Shown in pieces: positions 1 to 6,383 of a DNA stretch of 7,854 bases. The stretch spans positions 1-7,854 of the forward strand of contig NZ_JAGLBG010000099.1 in assembly GCF_018260405.1 (NCBI RefSeq), in the 5' to 3' direction. A program made the position numbers and the translations under genes. This DNA comes from Deinococcus sp. Lineage in GTDB: Bacteria; Deinococcota; Deinococci; Deinococcales; Deinococcaceae. Below the pieces are notes generated by a model that saw nothing but the letters and a program-made list of their open reading frames with translations, had not been told where the DNA came from and searched no databases. How positions within the stretch are numbered: position 1 is the stretch's first letter; each line of letters opens with the position of its first letter.

Positions 1-77
1 CTATCCATTTGGACTGGCTTAGTTGACGTTTTTCGTGGCGTCTTACCCAAACTCGACTTCTCGTGCTGAGCAGTTAC
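1..77. repeat. Left copy of 77-bp perfect terminal inverted repeat
   Basis: Bases 1-77 are identical to the reverse complement of 7778-7854. The match begins at the first base (CTATCCATTTGG) and ends at CAGTTAC; the next bases differ completely (TTAAAAC here, GAATTAT on the other side). No gene is complete inside it. The sharp edge suggests the tip of a repeated mobile element whose body lies outside the window, with its outer end at or near base 77. I cannot assign an IS family. The lipoprotein gene stop codon lies only 13 bases further in. Confidence 0.95.
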
Positions 78-90
78 TTAAAACTTACGC

Positions 91-657
91 TTACTGACAG
101 TTCAGGACAGGAATAGAGTACTGACTGGTCACTATATTGCTGTAACGTCCAGCCGAATCAGTACCCTGGGCAGCCACATAGGTATAACCCTTAACGGTCA
201 CGTTGGGGGTCACATTTACGGGATTAACCGTAACGTTCTGAGGCGCTACATTGAGCGGAGCAAGGCCACGGCGAATGCTGATCTGAGCGGAGGTGGAACC
301 GGCAGAGGAATTCACGTCATAGATGCCAGCGTCTTTATAGTTACCTGTAGTGAGGCCCTTCAATTGCAGACCGACCTGGCGCATGTAGCCACTCCAGTTA
401 ATGTCGAAGGTGGTAATCGTCGTGGCGTTGTCACAGATCACGGCAGTTGTGGCTGGAATGATCCGTCCACTCTGATCCTTGATATCGCTGCTCAGGTGCC
501 AGTTAGTATCGTAAGCACTGATGCTGTTCAAGGAAAGGCCCGAGCCAACGTAAGGATCGCCGTAGTAACCATAGCCGTCCCAGGTAATGGTCGTTTCGCC
601 ACAGCTTGCGAGAACGCCCGTGAGGCCGACCACCGCTGCCAGTAGAGTCTTTTTCAT
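91..657 (-). CDS. Small secreted lipoprotein, unknown function
   Basis: Predicted 188-residue exported lipoprotein. It starts MKKTLLAAVVGLTGVLASC: a charged n-region, a hydrophobic core and a lipobox L-A-S-C with Cys19 as the expected lipidated residue. The mature part is rich in Gly, Tyr, Asn, Thr and Ser, has a Cys near residue 76 and another next to the C-terminus (NCQ end) that could form a disulfide, and a stretch with three PxNVT/VNVT-type units near residues 136-156. No enzymatic motif is visible and I do not recognise the family. Start choice is uncertain: in-frame ATGs exist at 657, 666 and 693. The 693 start has the best ribosome site (AAGGG, six bases before ATG) and would add 12 residues while keeping the same lipobox. 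I prefer 657 because it gives a compact signal peptide and leaves a 26-bp dyad untranslated. GC is about 53%, lower than the fad genes. It ends next to the terminal repeat. Confidence 0.72.
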   Translation of the reverse strand: MKKTLLAAVVGLTGVLASCGETTITWDGYGYYGDPYVGSGLSLNSISAYDTNWHLSSDIKDQSGRIIPATTAVICDNATTITTFDINWSGYMRQVGLQLKGLTTGNYKDAGIYDVNSSAGSTSAQISIRRGLAPLNVAPQNVTVNPVNVTPNVTVKGYTYVAAQGTDSAGRYSNIVTSQYSIPVLNCQ

Positions 658-666
658 GGGTCTCAT

Positions 667-692
667 TGTGCTCGTCAGAACTGACGCACACA
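667..692. promoter_or_regulatory. 26-bp near-perfect dyad upstream of lipoprotein
   Basis: The dyad has outer arms TGTG/CACA (667-670, 689-692) and inner arms CGTCAG/CTGACG (673-678, 681-686) around a central AA, with a two-base mismatch between the arm pairs. It lies 9-35 bases upstream of the ATG at 657, so it could be an operator or a 5'-UTR hairpin controlling the lipoprotein. If translation starts at 693 it is coding instead. The symmetry is seen; the role is inferred. Confidence 0.4.
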
Positions 693-708
693 TGACTTAC
701 CCTTGAGG

Positions 709-729
709 ATTTGTAAGGCGTTTACAAAT
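709..729. promoter_or_regulatory. 21-bp palindrome ATTTGTAA-N5-TTACAAAT
   Basis: Two perfect 8-bp arms are separated by GGCGT. The palindrome sits 15 bases upstream of the alternative lipoprotein start at 693, in an AT-rich pocket of a GC-rich spacer. The size and spacing suit a homodimeric repressor site overlapping the promoter. I see no convincing -35/-10 pair. It does not resemble the Deinococcus radiation/desiccation response motif as I know it. Confidence 0.4.
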
Positions 730-794
730 TTAACGGGGCAGCCTGGAAACACGCCAACCGCATAAAGAGCGGTGGCGGCTGGCAAAAGTGTAGA

Positions 795-819
795 TCATCT
801 GGGTGCTTTTCCCGGATGA
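795..819. repeat. Hairpin repeat, copy A
   Basis: The arms TCATCTGGG (795-803) and CCCGGATGA (811-819) pair over nine positions with one G-U wobble, around the loop TGCTTTT. It shares the core GGTGCNTT..CCCG with the hairpin at 975-997, but the stems differ by paired changes. Confidence 0.5.
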
Positions 820-878
820 CCCGAACTGTACCCGGCAGCCCCTGCTACACCCTGCGCTCAATTTCGCCCGCAGTCGGG

Positions 879-946
879 AGCGGTCAGGCCCCATCCTGGG
901 TGCCGCTTTGACCAAGACAGCGGTCAGGCCCCTTTCGGGTGCCGCT
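879..946. repeat. Two REP-like direct repeats (40-bp period)
   Basis: AGCGGTCAGGCCCC occurs at 879-892 and exactly again at 919-932. Each copy is followed after a short variable piece by GGGTGCCGCT (898-907, 937-946). On the minus strand each unit reads AGCGGCACCC, a short loop, then GGGGCCTGACCGCT, so both can fold: GGC-CCC pairs with GGG-GCC (one bulged A), or the outer AGCGG pairs with CCGCT. The second copy has a GAAA tetraloop. There is no T-run, so this is REP-like rather than a terminator. Confidence 0.6.
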
Positions 947-974
947 CGGGTTGAATCTGAAACGGACTGCCGGT

Positions 975-997
975 TGATTTGGTGCATTCCCGAATCA
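975..997. repeat. Hairpin repeat, copy B
   Basis: TGATTTGG (975-982) pairs with CCGAATCA (990-997) over eight positions with one G-U wobble, around the loop TGCATTC. It lies in a longer block whose style I associate with dispersed Deinococcus intergenic repeats; that association is from memory and unverified. Confidence 0.5.
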
Positions 998-1058
998 CTC
1001 CGAGCGGACGCGAGGAGGAACAACAGACGGACTGAGCGGTGTGGAGCAAGAAGAGACG

Positions 1059-1087
1059 AAAAAGGAGCCGACACTGAGGCCAGCTCC
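1059..1087 (-). terminator. Rho-independent terminator after fadA
   Basis: On the minus strand GGAGCTG pairs with CGGCTCC (seven pairs, one wobble) around a 10-base loop and is followed directly by TTTTT (A5 at 1059-1063 on the plus strand). It begins 18 bases after the fadA stop codon, the expected place to end the fad transcript. Confidence 0.75.
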
Positions 1088-1105
1088 CGGTTTTCAGATT
1101 GAAAT

Positions 1106-2302
1106 TTAGTCGGCTGCCTGAGCGTCTGCCGGGTAGACCTCAATCACCCCAGCCGCGCCCATGCCGCCGCCGATGCACATGGTAATCAGGGCCTTGCCGC
1201 CGCCGCGCCGCTGCAATTCGTAAATCGCGGTGGTCGCCAGCTTCGCGCCAGAGCAGCCCAGCGGATGGCCCAGGGCTATTGCGCCGCCGTTGACGTTCAG
1301 CTTGCTTTCGTCGATGCCGAGTTCGCGGATCACGGCCAGCGACTGCGCGGCAAAGGCTTCGTTCAGCTCAATCAGGTCAATGTCGGCCAGGGTCAGGCCC
1401 AATTGCTTGAGGACTTTGGGGACGGCGGCCACTGGGCCAATGCCCATGATTTCAGGCGCGACGCCCGCCACCGCAAAGCCCAGGAACTTCGCCAGGGGTT
1501 TGACGCCCAGTTCCTGCGCCTTCTCTGCCGACATCATCAGCACGGCTGCCGCGCCGTCGCTCAGCGGGCTAGAGTTGGCCGCGCTAACACTGCCGCCCTG
1601 CTTGAAGGCGGGGCGCACCTTCGCCATGTCTTCCAGGTTGACGTCGCGGCGAATCAGTTCGTCTTTGTCAAACTGCACAGTTTCGGACTTGATTTTGGTG
1701 CCTTTGAGGGTGTCCTTGCGAACCGGCACAGCCACGATCTCGGCGTCAAACTTGCCCGCATCCTGCGCGGCTGCCGCTTTCTGGTGGCTGGCGTAGGCAA
1801 ACTTGTCCTGGTCTTCGCGGCTCACGCTGTACTTGGCGGCCACGTTCTCGGCGGTCATACCCATGCCGATGTACGCGCCGGGGCGGATGTCCACCAGTTC
1901 GGGGTTGGGGCTAGGGTTATGCCCGCTCATTGGCACAAAGCTCATGCTTTCCACGCCGCCCGCCAGCATTACGTCGGCCTGTCCAGTCTGAATGGCCGCC
2001 GCCGCCATAGCGATAGTTTGCAGCCCGCTAGAGCAAAAGCGGTTGATGGTCACGCCGCCCACCGAGTCGGGCAAACCGGCCCGCAGCGCGGCGAGGCGGC
2101 CCACATTCAGGCCCTGCTCGGCTTCGGGGATGGCGCAGCCGAGGTACACATCTTCCACGATGTCGGCGCTGACGCCAGCGCGTTTGATGGCTTCGCTCAG
2201 CACCAGAGCAGCGAGGTCGTCGGGGCGGGTGTTGGCGAGCGTGCCTTTCACGCCACGTCCAACAGGGGTACGAACAGCAGATACGATTACAGCGTCACGC
2301 AT
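1106..2302 (-). CDS. fadA: 3-ketoacyl-CoA thiolase (acetyl-CoA C-acyltransferase)
   Basis: 398-residue thiolase catalysing the last step of fatty-acid beta-oxidation, CoA-dependent cleavage of 3-ketoacyl-CoA to acetyl-CoA and a shortened acyl-CoA. Full family length. Motifs seen: the nucleophile loop NRFCSSGLQT with Cys90, NEAFAAQ (314-320), GGAIALGHPLGCSG with His346, and CIGGGMGAA with the second catalytic Cys376. The segment GSVSAANSSPLSDGAAA (237-253) resembles degradative FadA-type thiolases more than biosynthetic acetoacetyl-CoA thiolases, which favours a fatty-acid role. The start is fixed by AAGGAG six bases before ATG and by the thiolase N-terminus (DAVIVSAVRTPVG). It is the last gene of the cluster, 58 bases after the small DUF6881-like gene, and a terminator follows. 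Its natural partner, the FadN-like protein, is encoded upstream in the same direction; FadN/FadA pairing is known from Bacillus subtilis. Chain-length preference cannot be read from sequence. Confidence 0.95.
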   Translation of the reverse strand: MRDAVIVSAVRTPVGRGVKGTLANTRPDDLAALVLSEAIKRAGVSADIVEDVYLGCAIPEAEQGLNVGRLAALRAGLPDSVGGVTINRFCSSGLQTIAMAAAAIQTGQADVMLAGGVESMSFVPMSGHNPSPNPELVDIRPGAYIGMGMTAENVAAKYSVSREDQDKFAYASHQKAAAAQDAGKFDAEIVAVPVRKDTLKGTKIKSETVQFDKDELIRRDVNLEDMAKVRPAFKQGGSVSAANSSPLSDGAAAVLMMSAEKAQELGVKPLAKFLGFAVAGVAPEIMGIGPVAAVPKVLKQLGLTLADIDLIELNEAFAAQSLAVIRELGIDESKLNVNGGAIALGHPLGCSGAKLATTAIYELQRRGGGKALITMCIGGGMGAAGVIEVYPADAQAAD

Positions 2303-2308
2303 TTGGTT

Positions 2309-2314
2309 CTCCTT
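2309..2314 (-). promoter_or_regulatory. Ribosome binding site of fadA
   Basis: AAGGAG on the minus strand, six bases before the ATG. It is strong and independent, so fadA need not rely on coupling to the gene before it. Confidence 0.85.
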
Positions 2315-2319
2315 CGGAA

Positions 2320-2375
2320 ATCTAACGTCTAAACGTGGAAACGTCTAAACGGTGGGAGGTCTAAGGGTCTAAGGG
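2320..2375. repeat. GTCTAA repeat array with 16/8-bp spacing
   Basis: GTCTAA begins at 2327, 2343, 2359 and 2367 (spacings 16, 16, 8), preceded by the variant ATCTAA at 2320; a further copy is at 2426. AACGTCTAAACG is exact at 2324-2335 and 2340-2351. On the minus strand this is a run of TTAGAC units between the DUF6881-like gene and fadA, and the gene's TAG stop falls inside one unit. Confidence 0.65.
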
Positions 2376-2684
2376 CTTGGAGGCTCTGACCTGCTCTTGC
2401 GTTACAGAATTGAAGACTGGGTGATGTCTAAGGGTCTTCAAATAGTTCAGCCGTCCAACAAATGGGCCGAAAATCTTTTCGTCACTTGGAGTGTCTTTCT
2501 GTAAGGGCCAGGGCAGTTTAGCCAATTCTTCTTCAAGAATGAAACGATAAACCGCGCCGTCTGGAAAAATTTCAAGCTTCCTGACTTTCCAACGCTCTTC
2601 ATTCAGTTGAGTAGCAAGAATACAAGGTTCATCAAAAGCACTATTGAGCCACTGAACCAGTTCAAAGGCACGGCGATTTCTCAT
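2361..2684 (-). CDS. Small DUF6881-like protein
   Basis: 107-residue soluble protein with no signal peptide or membrane segment. The N-terminal half (FELVQWLNSAFDEP, then ERWKVRKLEIFPDG) has the layout I associate with DUF6881: a beta strand ending in W, a D-E-P turn, then an E-R-[WY]-x-V-R-K-x-E-x-F-x-D-G core near residues 29-42. No function is established to my knowledge; some families of this size and fold are immunity proteins of toxin systems, but no toxin gene is visible here. The start is set by an ATGA overlap with the hydrolase stop codon (ATG 2682-2684), implying translational coupling; a longer in-frame start at 2747 would overlap the hydrolase by 67 bases and is less likely. GC is about 45% by hand count, against about 60% or more in the flanking genes, a sign of recent acquisition. 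The last codon lies in the GTCTAA array. Confidence 0.7.
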   Translation of the reverse strand: MRNRRAFELVQWLNSAFDEPCILATQLNEERWKVRKLEIFPDGAVYRFILEEELAKLPWPLQKDTPSDEKIFGPFVGRLNYLKTLRHHPVFNSVTQEQVRASKPLDP

Positions 2685-3844
2685 GCCAGCACCCGCGCCA
2701 CAAACCTTTCCAACTGCTCGTCGTAGTCTTTCGGGCTGATATTCCACGTCCGGATGTGCTTGGCCCCCTCCACGCGGTGAAAGTCCACCAGGTCGGGGCG
2801 GGCGGCGGCAAAGGCTTCGGCCTGTGCAATAGGAATGGTGCGGTCACGGGTGCCGTGCCACAGCAGCATGGGCACGCTGAAGCGGGCGGCGGCGGCCAGC
2901 TGGTCAACCTCATTAAAGTCCTGCCCGCTGCGACGGGTAACGGCTTTTTCGGTAAAGCGCCCGACCTGCCGCGCCAGCAACTTGGGCAGGCCAAAGCGCT
3001 GCGCCTGCCAGCGAATCGTGGCCCGCCAGTCCAGCGCGGGCGAGTCCAGCATGACGCCCACGACGGGCAGCGGATACGGCTGGAATTTGGGCCGCAGCAC
3101 ACTCAGCGCAATGTTGCCGCCCATGCTGAAGCCGAACAAAATGACCCGCCTGTAGCCGTTTTCCCGCGCCCAGTGCAGTGCGCCCAGCACGTCCTCGGCT
3201 TCGGTATCGCCCAGCGTCAGGTAACCTTTGCCGACCTTCGGCGCACCAAAAGCGTTGCGGAAAGTGACGAACAGCGAGCCGCATCCCGTCCGCAGCATGG
3301 CGGGCAGCATCCGCAGGGCCTGAGCGCGTTGTCCGCCATGACCGTGAATCACCACAATCAGGGCGTCGCGCCGGTGCTGATGCGGTGGAACGTGCCACGC
3401 GGGCATGTCACCGACCTGGGTGTGAACGGTTACGTCCTCGTACTCGGCCCCCAGTTGCGCGGGCGTGCCGTTATAGAGGTAGGTAGACACCCAGGCCAGC
3501 GCCCCGTGCGGCAGTTTGCCACGCTCCTGCAAGATGGGCCGCTCTACCACCGTGCCGACCATGCGCCGCTCTCCGGCGACCAGGTGGCCCCGGTTGGGCA
3601 GCAGGGGCACCACGCCCAGCGGCCCCTTGCTCAGCGTTTCTGGCGAGGCGGGCAGATACAGCTTGTTGCGGCGCCGCCCGACGGGAATGAACTCCCCCTT
3701 GACCCATTGGGTCTTGGAACGCAGGATGATTTCGACACCCAGAAAGGCTCCGGCGACGACTACGGTGGCGTAAGCCAGGCCGGTCCATAGCGCGAGCTTA
3801 CGCTTAGGAGTGGATTTGAGGCGGTGGAGGAGGTTGGTGGGCAT
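2681..3844 (-). CDS. Membrane-anchored alpha/beta hydrolase
   Basis: 387-residue serine hydrolase of the Bem46/YqkD-like alpha/beta type. The N-terminus is short and basic (LHRLKSTPKRK), followed by one hydrophobic segment at about residues 17-41, so it is probably anchored with the catalytic domain outside. The hydrolase core starts near residue 161: oxyanion motif HGHGG (167-171), nucleophile elbow GFSMGG with Ser240, acid in WHGTRDRTIP (Asp334), and His363 in EGAKHIRTW. The triad is complete. The substrate is unknown; location in a beta-oxidation cluster suggests an ester or thioester of a fatty acid, but that is inference only. Start: the frame is open to 3994, but the extra 50 residues translate a hairpin repeat and look unnatural, so ATG at 3842-3844 is preferred even though no good ribosome site precedes it. 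It lies 170 bases after fadN and overlaps the next gene by four bases. Confidence 0.85.
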   Translation of the reverse strand: MPTNLLHRLKSTPKRKLALWTGLAYATVVVAGAFLGVEIILRSKTQWVKGEFIPVGRRRNKLYLPASPETLSKGPLGVVPLLPNRGHLVAGERRMVGTVVERPILQERGKLPHGALAWVSTYLYNGTPAQLGAEYEDVTVHTQVGDMPAWHVPPHQHRRDALIVVIHGHGGQRAQALRMLPAMLRTGCGSLFVTFRNAFGAPKVGKGYLTLGDTEAEDVLGALHWARENGYRRVILFGFSMGGNIALSVLRPKFQPYPLPVVGVMLDSPALDWRATIRWQAQRFGLPKLLARQVGRFTEKAVTRRSGQDFNEVDQLAAAARFSVPMLLWHGTRDRTIPIAQAEAFAAARPDLVDFHRVEGAKHIRTWNISPKDYDEQLERFVARVLA

Positions 3845-3863
3845 AGAGAGGGGTATCTTTCCA

Positions 3864-3909
3864 CCCTCTCCCCTTGCGGAAGAGGGCCTTGCCAAGCAAG
3901 GTGAGAGGG
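3864..3909. repeat. Hairpin repeat upstream of hydrolase
   Basis: CCCTCTCCCCTTGC (3864-3877) pairs with GCAAGGTGAGAGGG (3896-3909) with one mismatch. Competing structures exist: CCTTGC-CAA-GCAAGG (3887-3901) and CCCTCT/AGAGGG (3864-3869, 3881-3886). The style is that of a dispersed intergenic repeat. It lies 19 bases upstream of the hydrolase ATG, so alternative folding of the leader could affect translation. Confidence 0.55.
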
Positions 3910-3980
3910 GACGAGCCAGGAATGCGGAGTAGGTGGCGTCTTGTACGCGGGCGTTGGCACTGGTGAGCCACCCCACTCCC

Positions 3981-4007
3981 AGCCTTCCCCACAAGGGAAA
4001 GGGGGCT
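3981..4007 (-). terminator. Hairpin after fadN, weak terminator candidate
   Basis: On the minus strand AGCC and TTCCC pair with GGGAA and GGCT, with a four-base bulge. It starts seven bases after the fadN stop codon. No T-run follows, so termination is doubtful and transcription may continue into the hydrolase. It may be another copy of the CCTT..AAGG type of spacer repeat. Confidence 0.3.
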
Positions 4008-4014
4008 TAAAAAC

Positions 4015-6357
4015 CTAGTTACGCAGGGGTTTACCTGTCTTGAGCATGTGCTCAATGCGCTGCTGCGTGCCCTTCTTGCCCAGCAGGGTCAGGAAGGCTT
4101 CGCGTTCCAGGTCAAGCAGGTGCTGCTCACTGACCCTGGCGGCGCGGTTGTTGCCAGTGCCGCCCGACAGCACGCGGGCCAGTTCGTTGCTAACAACCAG
4201 GTCGTAATCGGTGATGTAGCCGCCCTCATGCATGCCGTAGAGCGCCGATTTGATGGCCCCAATCGCGGCCTCGCCCATTACGGGGATGTCCTGGCGCATC
4301 ACGGGCTGCACGTAGTCGGGTGCGAGGGCCAGCACGGTGCGCTTGGCTTCCTCAATAACCAGATTCTTATTCATGACCACCGTGTCGTGGTCGCGCAGGA
4401 ATCCCAGCTTGCGGGCTTCCAGGGCGCTGGCGCTGACTTTGGCGGTGCCAATCAGTTCAAAGGCACGCTGCACGGCGGGCAGCAGCAACATGCCGTTTTG
4501 CTGGCCCGGCTGCTGCATGTCGGTGAAGCGCAGCAGCATTTCCTTGGTACCGCCGCCGCCGGGAATCAGGCCCACGCCGACTTCCACCAGGCCCATGTAG
4601 GTCTCGGCGCTGGCCACCACGCGGTCGGCGTGCACGCTGAACTCGCAGCCACCGCCCAGCGTCATGCCAAAGGGCGCAGCGACGGTGGGGTGCGGGCTAA
4701 AGCGCATGGAGGTGCTGACCTGCTGGAACTGCTTAATCATGTCGTCCAGCTCGTCCCACTCGTCGGCCTGGGCCTGAGACAAAATCAGTGGCAGGTTGGC
4801 CCCCGCGCTGAAGTGCTCGCCCTGGTTGCCCACCACGAAGCCCGCGTAGCCCATATCTTGCACCAGCTTGTGAGCGTCCTGCACGGCCTTCAGCTGGTCT
4901 TCGCCCAGCGCGTTCATCTTGGCGTGCCATTCCACCAGCAACACGCCGTCGCCCAAATCCAGAATGCTCGCGCCGGGGCGCTTCTTGATGACCTTGGTGG
5001 CGTCTTTCTTGAGGTCGGTGATGACGAAGTAAGGAGCCTTGTATTCGGTCTGGTCGCCAGCCGGGGTAAAGGTCTGGTCACCGTTGTAGAACTTGTCCGC
5101 GCCGGTCTCCTTTATTTTGGCGAGCAGCGGGGGCAGGGTGCGGCCCTCGGCTTCCAAGTTTTTAATCACCTGTTGCACGCCGATGGTGTCCATCGTTTCA
5201 AACGGCCCCTGCTCCCAGCCAAAGCCCCACTTCAGCGCGTTGTCAATGTCCTGGATACGGTTAGAGACGTTTCCAGCCATCTTGGCGGCGTACCAGAAAC
5301 CGTCGTTCATGGTGGCGCGCAAAAAGTCGCCTTCCTTGCCGGGAGCGGTGTACAGGGCGTTCACGCGCTCGGCAGTGGACTTGCCCTTGACCGCTTCCAC
5401 GGCGGCTACCTTAACGCGGCCCTGGTCTTCGTACTCGCCCGTTTGCAGGTTCAGGTTCAGAATCTTGGTCTTGCCGTCTGCGCCCTTAGTCTTCTTGTAA
5501 AAACCGCTGCCGGTCTTGTCGCCCAGGATGCCCTTTTCCACAATCTTTTTGAAGGGTTCAATCAGGGTAAAGTCCTCGTCGTCGCCCGTGGCGGCCCCGA
5601 TGTCGTTGGCGACGTGCGAGATGATGTCCAGCCCCGACAGGTCGGCGGTGCGGAAAGTGGCGCTGCTGGCGCGGCCCAGTGCAGGCCCGGTAAGCTGGTC
5701 AACCTCGGCGGGGGTCAGGCCAAATTCTTCCATATGGCGCATGGCCCTGACGATGCCGTACACGCCGATGCGGTTGGCGATGAAGCCCGGCACGTCGTTA
5801 GCGATAACCACGCCTTTACCCAGCGTCTCGGTGGCGAACTGGCTGATGGACTCCACCACTTCGGGGGCCGTTTTGTCGGTCGGAATGATTTCCAGCAGGT
5901 GCAAGTAGCGCGGCGGGTTGAAAAAGTGTGCGCCCACAAAACGTCGCCCAAAGTCCTCGCCCCGCCCTTCAATTTGCAGGTGCATGGGGATGCCCGACGA
6001 GTTGGAAGAGATAATGGCCGTTTTCTTGGCAATGGGTTCCACTTTCGCCCACAGGTCTTTCTTGGCGTCTAGCTTCTCGATAATCGCTTCCAGCACCCAG
6101 TCGCAATCTTTGAGTTTCTTGAGGTCGTCTTCCAGGTTGCCGACTTCAATCAACCTGGCGCAGTCAGGATCCATAAAAGCGGCTGGGCGGGCCTTGAGCG
6201 CACGCTCTACGCCCGCTTTGACCAGAAAGTTGCGGTCAGGCTTATCGGGCAGAACAATGTCCAGCAGCAGCACGGGAATGCCCGCGTTGGCGAGTTGCGC
6301 GGCGATGGCGGCTCCCATCACACCCGCGCCGATGACGGCGGCTTTTCTAATCTTCAT
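4015..6357 (-). CDS. fadN: FadN-like 3-hydroxyacyl-CoA dehydrogenase / enoyl-CoA hydratase
   Basis: 780-residue bifunctional beta-oxidation enzyme: hydration of 2-enoyl-CoA to 3-hydroxyacyl-CoA, then NAD-dependent oxidation to 3-ketoacyl-CoA. Domain order is dehydrogenase first, hydratase last, as in Bacillus subtilis FadN (about 790 residues) and opposite to E. coli FadB. Seen: Rossmann motif GAGVMG (residues 10-15), the dehydrogenase catalytic pair His144 (AHFFNPP) and Glu156, the C-terminal dehydrogenase domain to about 290 and a second such segment with GPFETMDTIG (384-393), then a crotonase domain from about 460 with HFSAGANL (515-522), GMTLGGGCE with Glu572, and VEVGVGLIPGGGG with Glu592. 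Both active sites look intact. The start is supported by GGAGGT four bases before ATG and by the Rossmann strand starting at residue 5. It heads the minus-strand cluster toward fadA. A second copy of its first 44 codons lies upstream at 7103-7242. A 674-codon open frame on the opposite strand is a composition effect. Confidence 0.93.
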   Translation of the reverse strand: MKIRKAAVIGAGVMGAAIAAQLANAGIPVLLLDIVLPDKPDRNFLVKAGVERALKARPAAFMDPDCARLIEVGNLEDDLKKLKDCDWVLEAIIEKLDAKKDLWAKVEPIAKKTAIISSNSSGIPMHLQIEGRGEDFGRRFVGAHFFNPPRYLHLLEIIPTDKTAPEVVESISQFATETLGKGVVIANDVPGFIANRIGVYGIVRAMRHMEEFGLTPAEVDQLTGPALGRASSATFRTADLSGLDIISHVANDIGAATGDDEDFTLIEPFKKIVEKGILGDKTGSGFYKKTKGADGKTKILNLNLQTGEYEDQGRVKVAAVEAVKGKSTAERVNALYTAPGKEGDFLRATMNDGFWYAAKMAGNVSNRIQDIDNALKWGFGWEQGPFETMDTIGVQQVIKNLEAEGRTLPPLLAKIKETGADKFYNGDQTFTPAGDQTEYKAPYFVITDLKKDATKVIKKRPGASILDLGDGVLLVEWHAKMNALGEDQLKAVQDAHKLVQDMGYAGFVVGNQGEHFSAGANLPLILSQAQADEWDELDDMIKQFQQVSTSMRFSPHPTVAAPFGMTLGGGCEFSVHADRVVASAETYMGLVEVGVGLIPGGGGTKEMLLRFTDMQQPGQQNGMLLLPAVQRAFELIGTAKVSASALEARKLGFLRDHDTVVMNKNLVIEEAKRTVLALAPDYVQPVMRQDIPVMGEAAIGAIKSALYGMHEGGYITDYDLVVSNELARVLSGGTGNNRAARVSEQHLLDLEREAFLTLLGKKGTQQRIEHMLKTGKPLRN

Positions 6358-6360
6358 GCG

Positions 6361-6366
6361 ACCTCC
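6361..6366 (-). promoter_or_regulatory. Ribosome binding site of fadN
   Basis: GGAGGT on the minus strand, three bases before the ATG (four counted from GGAGG). The duplicated fadN fragment keeps a degenerate equivalent, AGAAGG, at 7247-7252. Confidence 0.8.
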
Positions 6367-6383
6367 GGTGAGACTATTTCTCT

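Larger units (their letters stand above)
730..1058. other. Intergenic spacer rich in small hairpin repeats
   Basis: No convincing gene lies here; the open frames on both strands have no ribosome site, no recognisable domains and run across repeats. The spacer contains a hairpin at 795-819, two REP-like units at 879-907 and 919-946, and a second hairpin at 975-997 in a longer repeat-like stretch (about 957-1016) ending CCGAGCGGACGCGAGG. The content looks like dispersed non-coding repeats. Confidence 0.55.

Noticed and set aside
1265..2332. 355-codon open frame on the plus strand opposite fadA
   Set aside because: Same reason: a shadow of the thiolase gene with no motif and no ribosome site.
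3845..3994. 50-residue N-terminal extension of the hydrolase (start at 3994)
   Set aside because: It translates a hairpin repeat region, gives an Arg/Pro-rich tail unlike the family, and would put the membrane segment unusually far inside.
4048..6072. 674-codon open frame on the plus strand opposite fadN
   Set aside because: It is antisense to a clearly real gene with intact active sites; the protein is a His/Val/Gln-rich composition product with no domain. Long antisense frames are expected in GC-rich codon usage.
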